From Amorphoplanes digitatis (GTDB lineage: Bacteria > Actinomycetota > Actinomycetes > Mycobacteriales > Micromonosporaceae): DNA of 64,000 nucleotides. The stretch lies in the NCBI RefSeq assembly GCF_014205335.1, contig NZ_JACHNH010000001.1, positions 2,474,501 through 2,538,500 of the forward strand, written 5' to 3'. The notes below the pieces were generated by a model that was given only the letters and a program-made list of their open reading frames with translations, had not been told where the DNA came from and did no database searches. Shown one piece after another: positions 26,574-34,583 of the stretch. The position numbers and the translations under genes are program-made. Within the stretch, counting starts at the first letter, position 1. Each line of letters opens with the position of its first letter.

Positions 26574-26599
26574 GTTAGGCTATCGAATATCAAATGTCA
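26574..26599. promoter_or_regulatory. Two candidate operators between acyl-CoA and aldehyde dehydrogenase genes
   Basis: GTTAGGC (26574-26580), the motif shared with other promoters of the cluster, and ATATCAAATGTCA (26587-26599), found again identically at 28680-28692. The second element ends right before the GGAGG ribosome site of the aldehyde dehydrogenase. I infer control by a TetR-type and by the GntR-type protein respectively. Confidence 0.5.
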
Positions 26600-26610
26600 G
26601 GAGGCCGGAG

Positions 26611-28041
26611 ATGCCGGATCTGAAGGCGGTGGAGGTGGCCCGGGCGGCCGCGGAGTGGTGGGCCGGGCAGGGGGCCGGCGGTCGCCGTCGCCACCTGCTG
26701 GCGTACAAGTCGTCGATCGCGGGCCGCATCGACGAGCTGGCCGCGCTGATCCGGGCCGAGACCGGCAAGCCGACCGCCGGGGCGCTGCTGGAGGTGATGC
26801 TCGCCGTCGAGCACCTCGACTGGGCCGCCCGCAACGCCCGGCGCGTGCTGCGCCGGCGATCCGTCTCGCCGGGGCTGCTGGCGCTCAACCAGGCGGCCGC
26901 GGTGGAGTACGTCCCGTACGGCGTCGTCGGCGTGATCGGGCCGTGGAACTACCCCGTCTACACGCCGATGGGCTCCATCGCGCACGCGCTCGCCGCGGGC
27001 AACGCCGTGGTGTTCAAGCCGAGCGAGGTGACACCCGGCGTCGGCGAGTGGCTGGCGGACCGCTGGGCGGAGCTGCTGCCCGACCGCCCGGTCCTCCAGG
27101 TCGTGACCGGCGACGGCGAGACCGGCGCCGCCCTGTGCCGGTCCGGCGTCGACAAGATCGCCTTCACCGGCTCGACGGCGACGGCCCGCGCGGTGATGGC
27201 CGCCTGCGCCGAGCGCCTCACCCCGGTCGTCATCGAGGCCGGCGGCAAGGACGCGCTCATCGTCACCGCCGACGCCGACCTGGACGCGGCGGCCCGCGCG
27301 GCCGTCTTCGGCGGGCTGGGCAACGCCGGGCAGACCTGCGCCGGCGTCGAGCGCGTCTACGTGGAGCAGGCCGTCCACGAGCCGTTCGTCGCCGCGCTGG
27401 CCGCGCTGATGCGCGAGGTGACGCCGGGCGCCGGGCCGGACGCGCCGTACGGACCGATGACCACGCCCGCCCAGCCCGGCATCATCCGCGCGCACATCAC
27501 CGGCGCGCTGGCCCGCGGCGCCCGTGCCGTGGTCGGCGACGCCGGTTCCGTGCGGCCGCCGTTCGTCGATCCGGTGCTGCTGACCGGCGTGCCGGAGGGC
27601 TGCGCCGCGGTGACCGAGGAGACGTTCGGCCCGGTGCTGGTGGTCAACCCGGTTGCCGGCGCCGAGGAGGCGGTGCGCCGGGCCAACGCCGGCGGCTACG
27701 GCCTGGCCGGCTCCGTGTTCACCCGGCACCGCCGGCGCGGGCTGGCCCTCGCGGGCCGGATGCGGGTCGGCGCGGTGTCGGTCAACTCGGTGCTCGGCTT
27801 CGCGGGCGTGCCGTCACTGCCGTTCGGCGGTGTCGGCGACTCCGGTTTCGGGCGGGTGCACGGCGCCGACGGGCTGCGCGAGTTCAGCCGGGCCCGATCG
27901 GTGACCTGGCAACGCTTCCGGCCGCCGATCGACCTGATGACGCTGCGGCCCTCGGCGTCCGCGCTGCGGGTCTCGCTCGCCATGTTCCACCGGCGGCACG
28001 GAGCACTCAGCTCCAGATCCCGAGACCGTCGAGATGCTTGA
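26611..28041 (+). CDS. Aldehyde dehydrogenase
   Basis: 476 aa, NAD(P)-dependent. Clear motifs: GVIGPWNYPVYTPM, VFKPSEVTP, FTGSTATAR, catalytic Glu in VIEAGGKDALIV, catalytic Cys in AGQTCAGVERVYVE, and EETFGPVLVV. It oxidises aldehydes to acids. In this setting the expected substrates are oligo-isoprenoid aldehydes from Lcp cleavage, which would then be activated by the ligase. ATG 26611 follows GGAGG. The end overlaps the convergent GntR gene by 35 bp. Confidence 0.92.
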   Translation: MPDLKAVEVARAAAEWWAGQGAGGRRRHLLAYKSSIAGRIDELAALIRAETGKPTAGALLEVMLAVEHLDWAARNARRVLRRRSVSPGLLALNQAAAVEYVPYGVVGVIGPWNYPVYTPMGSIAHALAAGNAVVFKPSEVTPGVGEWLADRWAELLPDRPVLQVVTGDGETGAALCRSGVDKIAFTGSTATARAVMAACAERLTPVVIEAGGKDALIVTADADLDAAARAAVFGGLGNAGQTCAGVERVYVEQAVHEPFVAALAALMREVTPGAGPDAPYGPMTTPAQPGIIRAHITGALARGARAVVGDAGSVRPPFVDPVLLTGVPEGCAAVTEETFGPVLVVNPVAGAEEAVRRANAGGYGLAGSVFTRHRRRGLALAGRMRVGAVSVNSVLGFAGVPSLPFGGVGDSGFGRVHGADGLREFSRARSVTWQRFRPPIDLMTLRPSASALRVSLAMFHRRHGALSSRSRDRRDA

Positions 28042-28657
28042 CCAGGCGCTGGGCGCCGTCCGTGAAGTGCCGGGCCATGATCGGCCGGATCGCTGCCGGA
28101 TCGCCCGCCTCCAGCGCGTCCAGCAGCGCGTCATGGTCGGTGACCATCGCGGAGCGCCACTCCGGATCGGCGGCGTAGAAGCGGGTCGGCGTGTAGCGCA
28201 TCGCGGCCCGCAGCATCCACGACAGCTTGCGGGCGCCGGCCAGCCGGTTGATGGTGCGGTGGAACTCGAACTCGAGCTGCTCGACCCGGCTGACCTGCCG
28301 GCTCTGCGCGGCCCGCCGCAGCTTCTCGTGCTGGCGGCGCAGCTCGGCGAGCTGATCGGGGGTGATGCCGGCCGCGACCCGGGCGGCGAGCTCGCCGGCG
28401 ATGTCGCCCTGGAGGCCGAACACGTCGAGGATGTCCTGCCGGGACAGCGGGGCGACCACGTGCCCGCGCCGCGGCTGGAGCTCGACCATGTCCTCCGCGC
28501 GCAGCATCAGCAGGGCCTCGCGCACGGGGGTGATGCTCAGCCCGGTCTCCTGCGCGACCTCCTCCAGCCGGATCCGCTCGCCCGGCCGCAGCTGACCCGA
28601 CATGATCCGGTCGCGCAGCAGGGTCGCGACCGACTCGGACAGCTGAGGTTGCGCCAT
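28007..28657 (-). CDS. GntR-family (FCD/FadR-like) regulator
   Basis: 216 aa. Residues ~8-70 form a winged helix (SESVATLLRDRIMSGQLRPGERI, then EEVAQETGLSITPVREALLML). The rest is an all-helical FCD effector domain (FEFHRTINRLAG, and MARHFTDGAQRLVKHL with the conserved His residues). FadR-like members respond to acids or acyl-CoA. ATG 28657 is preferred; ATG 28681 would start inside the operator-like element. It probably binds ATATCAAATGTCA, present in its own promoter and before the aldehyde dehydrogenase. Confidence 0.88.
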   Translation of the reverse strand: MAQPQLSESVATLLRDRIMSGQLRPGERIRLEEVAQETGLSITPVREALLMLRAEDMVELQPRRGHVVAPLSRQDILDVFGLQGDIAGELAARVAAGITPDQLAELRRQHEKLRRAAQSRQVSRVEQLEFEFHRTINRLAGARKLSWMLRAAMRYTPTRFYAADPEWRSAMVTDHDALLDALEAGDPAAIRPIMARHFTDGAQRLVKHLDGLGIWS

Positions 28658-28671
28658 CTTCAGTTCCACGC

Positions 28672-28692
28672 CGCCTAACATATCAAATGTCA
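28672..28692. promoter_or_regulatory. Divergent GntR / enoyl-CoA hydratase promoter with two motifs
   Basis: CGCCTAAC (28672-28679), the reverse complement of the GTTAGGCG motif, directly abuts ATATCAAATGTCA (28680-28692), the copy of the element at 26587-26599. Confidence 0.5.
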
Positions 28693-28716
28693 CATATCTG
28701 AAACTGGGGTGAGGCG

Positions 28717-29505
28717 ATGAGTTTGCGCGAGGCCACCGTTGACGGCGTACGGACGATCTGGTTCGACCGGCCCGAGCACCGTAACGCGATGACGTCGGCA
28801 ATGTTCCGGGACTACTACGCGGCGCTGGCCGCGGCCGACGCCGATCCGGGGGTACGGGCCATCGTGGTCACCGGCTCCGGCGACTGGTTCTGCTCCGGCG
28901 CCGACCCGGAGGCGCTGACGGCGCTGCTCGACGGCGGCAACCGCGACCGGATGGCCGGCGAGCTCGGCTTCGACCCGCACCTGCCGGCCACGCTGGGCAC
29001 GCCCATCGTGGCGGCCGTCAACGGCGGCGCGGCCGGCCTCGGCCTGGTGCACGCGCTCTACGCCGACGTGCGCTTCCTGGCCGAGGAGGCCCGCCTGGCC
29101 GCGGCGTTCAGCCGGCTCGGCCTGATCGCCGAGTACGGCAGCGCGTGGCTGCTGCCCCGGCTCATCGGCGTCGGCAACGCGCTGGACCTGCTGGTGTCCA
29201 GCCGCAAGATCGATGCGGCCGAGGCGCTGCGGATCGGCCTGGTCCAATGGGTCCTGCCCCGCGATCAGGTTCTCGCCGCGGCGCAGGCGTACGCGACCGA
29301 CCTCGCCACGAACTGCTCGCCCTCGGCGATGGCGGTGATCCGGCGGCAGGTGTGGTCCGGCCTGGAGACCGGCCTCGCCGAGGCGTCCGCCGACGCCGGG
29401 CCGCGGATGGTCGCGGCGCTGGGCGGCACCGACTTCCACGAGGCGTTGGCCGCCCGTGTCCAGGGCCGGGCGCCGGCCTTCGGCCCGCGGTCACCGGGGC
29501 TCTGA
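28717..29505 (+). CDS. Enoyl-CoA hydratase/isomerase family protein
   Basis: 262 aa crotonase fold. Seen: WFDRPEHRNAMTSAM, VTGSGDWFCSGADPEAL (oxyanion-hole region), AVNGGAAGLGLVHALYADVRF, and FSRLGLIAEYGSAWLLPRLIG. The Glu in LIAEYG fits the catalytic base region. It would hydrate or isomerise unsaturated acyl-CoA, useful for isoprenoid chains with pre-existing double bonds. The last 15 bp overlap the convergent TetR gene. Confidence 0.9.
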   Translation: MSLREATVDGVRTIWFDRPEHRNAMTSAMFRDYYAALAAADADPGVRAIVVTGSGDWFCSGADPEALTALLDGGNRDRMAGELGFDPHLPATLGTPIVAAVNGGAAGLGLVHALYADVRFLAEEARLAAAFSRLGLIAEYGSAWLLPRLIGVGNALDLLVSSRKIDAAEALRIGLVQWVLPRDQVLAAAQAYATDLATNCSPSAMAVIRRQVWSGLETGLAEASADAGPRMVAALGGTDFHEALAARVQGRAPAFGPRSPGL

Positions 29506-30147
29506 CGGCGGGTCCAGCATCGGCACCAGGTAGCGGCGGGCCACCGCGCGCAGCTGCCCGGTGTCGTCGATGTCGACGACACCGCCGGGCGTGACCAGGA
29601 ACGAGCAGGACAGCCGCGTCATCAGCTCGGCGACCACCTCGACGTCGACGCGGGCGGAGATGTTGCCGGCCTGCTGCTCCCGGCGCAGCTGACCGGCGAC
29701 GAAGCGCTGCACGGTGGCCAGGGTCCGCCCGCCGTCGCTGACCAGCGACGGGATCAGCACGTCCGGCTCGGCGCTCATCAGGCCGCCGATCAGCGGGTTG
29801 CGCCGGATCGCCTGCAACGAGCTGACGAAGCCGAGCACCACCCGGTCGGCGACCGTGCCGGCCTCCTGGATGTCGATCAGGAACCGGTCGAAGTAGCGGC
29901 GGAACTCGCGCCGGACCACCTGCTCGACCAGCGCGTCCTTCGTGGCGAAGCGGCGGTAGGCGGTGATCCGCGAGAGCCCGGCGCGGCGGGCGACGTCCTC
30001 CATCGTCGAGCGCCGGATGCCCATGCGGCAGAACTGCTCGTACGCCGCGTCGAGCAGGCGCATCGTCACGTCGTCGTGGTCGCCGGCCTGCTCGACCGCC
30101 TCGGCGAAGGCCCGCTCCAGGAGGGATTCGGAGAGCAGCGGCTCCAT
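29491..30147 (-). CDS. TetR-family transcriptional regulator
   Basis: 218 aa. The helix-turn-helix lies at residues ~38-70 (RRSTMEDVARRAGLSRITAYRRFATKD) after an unusually acidic N-terminal extension of ~20 residues. A helical ligand domain with the common TetR_C layout follows. It is 18 bp downstream of the acyl-CoA ligase gene, same strand, so probably co-transcribed. It is one of three regulators that could bind the GTTAGGC motif. Confidence 0.87.
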   Translation of the reverse strand: MEPLLSESLLERAFAEAVEQAGDHDDVTMRLLDAAYEQFCRMGIRRSTMEDVARRAGLSRITAYRRFATKDALVEQVVRREFRRYFDRFLIDIQEAGTVADRVVLGFVSSLQAIRRNPLIGGLMSAEPDVLIPSLVSDGGRTLATVQRFVAGQLRREQQAGNISARVDVEVVAELMTRLSCSFLVTPGGVVDIDDTGQLRAVARRYLVPMLDPPSEPR

Positions 30148-30165
30148 GATCGTCCTCCCCGCGGG

Positions 30166-31942
30166 CTACCTGGATGCACCGGCTGTTTCATCGTATAGAG
30201 CCTCGATGGCGTCCCGGTGGCGGTCGGTGATGACCCGGCGCCGCAGCTTCAGGGTGGGGGTGAGCTCGCCCGACTCCGGCGTCCAGCCGGACGGCAGCAC
30301 CCGGAACGACTTGACCTGTTCCGGGCGCGAGAGGCGGGCGTTGGCGGCGTCGACCGCGGCCTGGATCTCGGCCAGCAGCCGCGGCTCGGCCGCCAGGTCC
30401 GCCGGCTCGGTGCCGGCGATGCCGTGCGCCTGCGCCCACCGCGGTGCGACCTCCTCGTCCAGCACGATCAGCGCGGTGACGTACGGCCGGCGGTCCCCGA
30501 TCGCGACGGCGTGCCCGATCAGCGGGTGCGCGCGCAGGTGGCTCTCGATCAGCGCCGGGGAGATGTTCTTGCCGCCGGCGGTGATGATCAGCTCCTTCTT
30601 GCGGTCGGTGATGCTGAGGAACCCGTCGTCGTCGAGCGTGCCGATGTCGCCGGTGGCCAGCCAGCCGTCCTCGCCGGTGACCGGCTCGACGCCGCCGCCG
30701 GCGCGCAGATAGCCGGAGCAGATCAGCGGCCCGCGTACCTGAATCTCGCCGTCGTCGGCCAGCCGGACCTCCATGCCGGGGTTGGGCCGGCCGACGGTGC
30801 CGGTGCGGAAGTGCTCCGGGGTGTTGATGGTGGCGGTGCCGGTGGTCTCGGTCATGCCCCACACCTCGAGCACGTCGAGGCCGACCCCGGCGAGGAAGCG
30901 CAGCACCTCGACCGGGATCGGCGCGGCGCCGCTGCCGGCCCACTCCACGTTGTGCAGGCCGAGGCCCGCCCGCATGGGCCGCAACACGGCGGCGTCGGCC
31001 TGCCCCAGCCGGGCGGCCAGGTCGTCGGGCACCGGCCTGCCGGCGGCGCGTAGCTCGTACGCCTCGAGGGCGAGGGCGCTCGCGGCGCCGAACGCGTCGC
31101 GTACCGCCGGGTCCGCGGCCGCCAGATGGGCCTGTAGCCCGGCGGCCATCTTCTCCCAGACCCGCGGCACGCCGAAGAAGACCGCCGGGGCGACCGCGCG
31201 CAGCGCCGGGATCAGCAGGGCGGGGTCCGGGCAGATCGTCACGTGCCCGGCGCGGTAGATCGGGCTGTAGACACCAAGGATCCGCTCGGCGATGTGCGCC
31301 AGCGGCAGGTAGGCCACCGAGGACGGATGGTCGGGCACGGCGACCGTCGCCTCGAGCACCTGGGCCTGGTAGATCACGTTGGTGTGGCTGAGCACGACGC
31401 CCTTCGGCTCGCCCGGTGGTGCCGGAGGTGTACAGCAGCGTCACCGGCTGCTCGGGCCGGATCTCCCGCCAGCGCTTCTCGAACGCCGCCGGGTCGTTGC
31501 GGTGCGCGGCCTCGCCGAGCTCCCGGATCCGCGGCAGCTCGTCGGCCATGACGACCCGGCGCAGCTCCGGCAGTTCCGCCAGGATCGGCTCCCAGCGGGC
31601 CAGCTCGGCGGGGCCCTCGAGCACGACCACCTGTGCGGCGCTGTGCAACGCCACGTACTTGAGCTGCTCGGTGCTGAGCGTGGAGTACACGGTGGAGGGC
31701 ACGGCGCCCAGGTGCAGCGCGGCCAGATCGACAAGCCAGTGCTCCGCCCGGCCGGACATCATGATCAGCATGTGGGTGCCGGGCGCCAGGCCGATCTCGG
31801 CCAGGCCGCGGGAGAGCACGGCCACCTCGTGGTGCAGCTGCGCCCACGTACGGGTGTCGTCGCGGCCCAATGTGCTCAGCGCCGGAAGGTCGCCGAACGC
31901 CGTGGCGTTGCGGTGCAGCAGTGCCGGGATGGTCAGATCCAT
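30166..31942 (-). pseudogene. Long-chain acyl-CoA ligase (AMP-binding), frameshifted
   Basis: Two frames together give a complete ~590-aa ANL-family ligase. From 31942 the first frame runs through LAALHLGAVPSTVYSTLSTE to YTSGTTG. One extra G in the GGG run at 31412-31414 (CCC on the plus strand) then shifts it, and the true continuation EPKGVVLSHTNV is in the next frame. That frame runs to 30166 with WGMTETTG, ELIITAGGKNISP and TPTLKLRRRV. The break lies exactly in the ATP-binding P-loop. Either the gene is dead or the base is a sequencing error. Intact, it would activate acids to acyl-CoA for beta-oxidation. Confidence 0.85.
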
Positions 31943-31983
31943 TGTGGCACTGTAAACGAGGACTAACTTCCTGGGTAGGCGAT

Positions 31984-32042
31984 GTTAGGAATGCGCGACT
32001 TCCGGCGTACAGGATGCCGAGATTACGGGAATCGCGCCTAAC
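31984..32042. promoter_or_regulatory. Divergent ligase / lcp promoter with inverted motif copies
   Basis: The 194-bp gap contains GTTAGG (31984-31989, plus strand) and GAATCGCGCCTAAC (32029-32042), whose reverse complement GTTAGGCGCGATTC matches the thiolase-promoter motif at 13 of 14 bases. The two copies face each other. I infer shared regulation of ligase, lcp operon and fadAB. Confidence 0.5.
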
Positions 32043-32136
32043 GTCTTGTCGCCGCCGACATGCTGTGTTCCCATGCTTGATACACGGAAGCAACATTTGT
32101 TTCACCGTATCAGCAGTCGGCCATGAGGAGGCCAGG

Positions 32137-33360
32137 GTGGAACCACTGAGCAGGCGCAGGATGTTGCAGGCGGGCGGCGCGCTGGGCGCACTCGGCGCGC
32201 TCAGCGTCGCCCAGCCGGCGCGGGCACAATCGATCTGGACCTGGTCGGCCGCGGGATCCGTGGCCGGCGCGGGCGTCGGCACCGATCCGCGGTGGGTGTG
32301 GGACGAAGAGGCCGACCCGCTGGTCGCCTCGCTCATCGACCGCGGCGACGTGCCGGCGGTCAACGCGCTGCTGCGCACCTGGACCACGAACGGCCAGCCG
32401 CTGCCGTCCGGGCTCCCCGCCGACCTGCGCGACTTCATGGAGCGCGCCCGGCAACTGCCGTCCTGGGCCGACGAGCGCAAGCTGGCCCTTGCCGTCGACT
32501 TCAACACCAAGCGCGGCCTCTACCTCGGCGTCCTGTACGGGCTTGCCAGCGGCATGATGAGCACCGTCATCCCCAAGGAGGCCCGCGCCGTCTACTACTC
32601 CCAAGGCGGCGCGGACATGAAGGACCGCATCTCCAAGACCGCCAAGCTCGGCTACGACATCGGCTCGCCGAACGCGTACCGGCCCGAGGGCGAGATGATC
32701 GTGACCTCGGTCAAGACCCGGCTCGTGCACGCCGCGGTGCGCCACCTGCTGCCGCAGTCGCCGCAGTGGGCCGACCGGGCCGAGGAGGACATCCCGATCA
32801 GCCAGCGCGACATCATGGTCACCTGGCACAGCCTGCCCACCACGGTCATGCGCAAGCTGGTCGACTGGAGGGTGCCCATCCCGGCCGCCGAGTCCGCCGC
32901 GTTCCTGCACTCGTGGCAGGTGGCCGCGCACATGCTCGGCGTCCGGGACGAATACATCCCGGCGTCCTGGGACGAGGCGAACGCGCAGGCCGGCCAGGTC
33001 CTCGACCCGATACTGGCGCCGACCACCGAGGGCGTGCGCCTGGCCGACATCCTGTTGAAGCTGGGCACCCCGATCGACGCGGGCATCCTCAGCAAACCCA
33101 TCCTCGGCGCGTTCACCCGCTTCATGCTCGGCGACCGGATCGCCGAGTGGCTCGACATCCCGCGCGAGCCGGTCTGGGATCCGCTGCTGCGCACCGCGTG
33201 GGGGCCCTTCATCGCCGTACGGGAGGGCCTGCTGCCGTTCCCGCTCGCGCCGCAGGCCTATTGGCTGTTCGACGAGTTCCTGCGCAAGGCGGCGCTGCTG
33301 TTCCTCTCCAACGCGCGGCCGATCAGCATCGAGATCCCCCTCACCAACCGTCCCTCGTAG
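32137..33360 (+). CDS. lcp: Latex clearing protein (rubber oxygenase), first copy
   Basis: 407 aa, the same length as the Streptomyces K30 enzyme as I recall it. Tat signal SRRRMLQAGG at the N terminus, cleaved near QPARA. The DUF2236-type haem protein core is intact: Glu148 (PKEARAVYYS), Arg164, Lys167 and Thr168 (DRISKTAK) and the haem ligand His198 (KTRLVHAAVRH) fall at the same numbers as the K30 key residues. It cleaves cis-1,4-polyisoprene outside the cell with O2 to oligo-isoprenoids with keto and aldehyde ends. GTG 32137 follows GAGGAG. First gene of the operon 32137-37301. Confidence 0.92.
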   Translation: MEPLSRRRMLQAGGALGALGALSVAQPARAQSIWTWSAAGSVAGAGVGTDPRWVWDEEADPLVASLIDRGDVPAVNALLRTWTTNGQPLPSGLPADLRDFMERARQLPSWADERKLALAVDFNTKRGLYLGVLYGLASGMMSTVIPKEARAVYYSQGGADMKDRISKTAKLGYDIGSPNAYRPEGEMIVTSVKTRLVHAAVRHLLPQSPQWADRAEEDIPISQRDIMVTWHSLPTTVMRKLVDWRVPIPAAESAAFLHSWQVAAHMLGVRDEYIPASWDEANAQAGQVLDPILAPTTEGVRLADILLKLGTPIDAGILSKPILGAFTRFMLGDRIAEWLDIPREPVWDPLLRTAWGPFIAVREGLLPFPLAPQAYWLFDEFLRKAALLFLSNARPISIEIPLTNRPS

Positions 33361-33371
33361 GAGTCGCCGTC

Positions 33372-34583
33372 ATGAGTGAGCTGAGCAGGCGCAAGGTGCT
33401 GATATCCGGGGGAGTCCTTGGTGCGTTCGGCGCGCTGGGCATCGGATCCCCGGCCCGGGCGGTGCCGTGGACGTGGCCGTCGAGCGGTTCGATCGCCGGC
33501 AGCGGCTCCGGCGAGGATCCGCGCTGGGTGTGGGACGACCTGGCCGACCCGGTCTCCCGGGCGCTGCTGGAGAGCGGCGACGTGCCCGAGGTCAACCGGC
33601 TGCTGTGGGACTGGAACCGCAACGACCAGCCGCTGCCCGGCGGCCTGCCGGCCTACGTGCGCGACTTCATCGAGGAGGCGCGCCGGCTGCCGTCCTGGGC
33701 CGACCGGACCAAACTGGAACGGGCCGCCGAGTTCAACAAGTCCCGCGGCATCTATCTCAACCTGCTCAACGGCGTGGGCGGCGGCATGCTCAGCACCGCC
33801 ATCCCCAAGGAGGCCCGCGCGGTCTACTACTCCAAGGGCGGCGCCGACATGGAGGACCGCGTCGCCAAGACGAGCATCCTCGGCTTCGCGGTGGGTGCGC
33901 TCAACGCGTACCGGCCGGACGGCGACTGCATCGTCCAGGCGGTGAAGACGCGGCTGGTGCATGCGGCGGTCCGGCACCTGCTGCAACAGTCGCCGCACTG
34001 GACCGGCGGCATCCCGATCAGCCAGGAGGACATCCTGGTCACCTGGCACACCCTGCCCACGTACGCGATGCGCGCCATGCGCGACTGGCGGGTGCCGATC
34101 AGCGCCGCCGACTCACAGGCGTACCTGCACGTCTGGCAGGTGACCGCGCACCTGCTCGGTGTCCGCGACGAGTACATCCCGGCGACCTGGGCCGCCGCCA
34201 ACGCGCAGTCGGACCAGGTGCTGCCGCCGAACATGGGACCGACGCCGGAGGGCGTGATCCTGACCGACATCCTGCTCGGCCAGCTCGCCGAGCAGACCAG
34301 TCCCGCGAGCATCAGCCGGCCGCTGTGCAACGCCCTGGCCCGCTACCTGGTCGGTCCCCAGGTGGCCGGCTGGGACGAGATACCGCGGGAGCCGGTGTGG
34401 GAGGCGCTGATCGCGACCGCCTGGCCGGCGCTCGTGAAGTTCCGCGAGGGGCTGATCCCGCTGCCGCTGGTGCCCGAGTCCGCCTGGGTCATCGACGAGG
34501 CGGTGCGGCGGTACATCCTGTTCTATCTGACCAAGGGCCGCGAGACGAAGATCGAGATCCCGACGATCAACCGGCCGGAATGA
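33372..34583 (+). CDS. lcp: Latex clearing protein (rubber oxygenase), second copy
   Basis: 403 aa, clearly a paralogue of the preceding gene. Tat signal SRRKVLISGG. Key residues are all present: Glu147, Arg163, Lys166, Thr167 and His197, with identical spacing (16 residues Glu to Arg, 30 residues Thr to His). It differs in the region after the haem ligand (HLLQQSPHWTGGIP) and around LGFAVGALNAY, near the substrate channel. It may favour other chain lengths or products. 11 bp after the first lcp; ATGA overlap with the molybdenum hydroxylase gene. Confidence 0.9.
   Translation: MSELSRRKVLISGGVLGAFGALGIGSPARAVPWTWPSSGSIAGSGSGEDPRWVWDDLADPVSRALLESGDVPEVNRLLWDWNRNDQPLPGGLPAYVRDFIEEARRLPSWADRTKLERAAEFNKSRGIYLNLLNGVGGGMLSTAIPKEARAVYYSKGGADMEDRVAKTSILGFAVGALNAYRPDGDCIVQAVKTRLVHAAVRHLLQQSPHWTGGIPISQEDILVTWHTLPTYAMRAMRDWRVPISAADSQAYLHVWQVTAHLLGVRDEYIPATWAAANAQSDQVLPPNMGPTPEGVILTDILLGQLAEQTSPASISRPLCNALARYLVGPQVAGWDEIPREPVWEALIATAWPALVKFREGLIPLPLVPESAWVIDEAVRRYILFYLTKGRETKIEIPTINRPE

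Noticed and set aside
31412..31414. Programmed ribosomal frameshift in the acyl-CoA ligase
   Set aside because: No slippery heptamer or downstream pseudoknot was evident, and the family is not known to use frameshifting; mutation or sequencing error is simpler.
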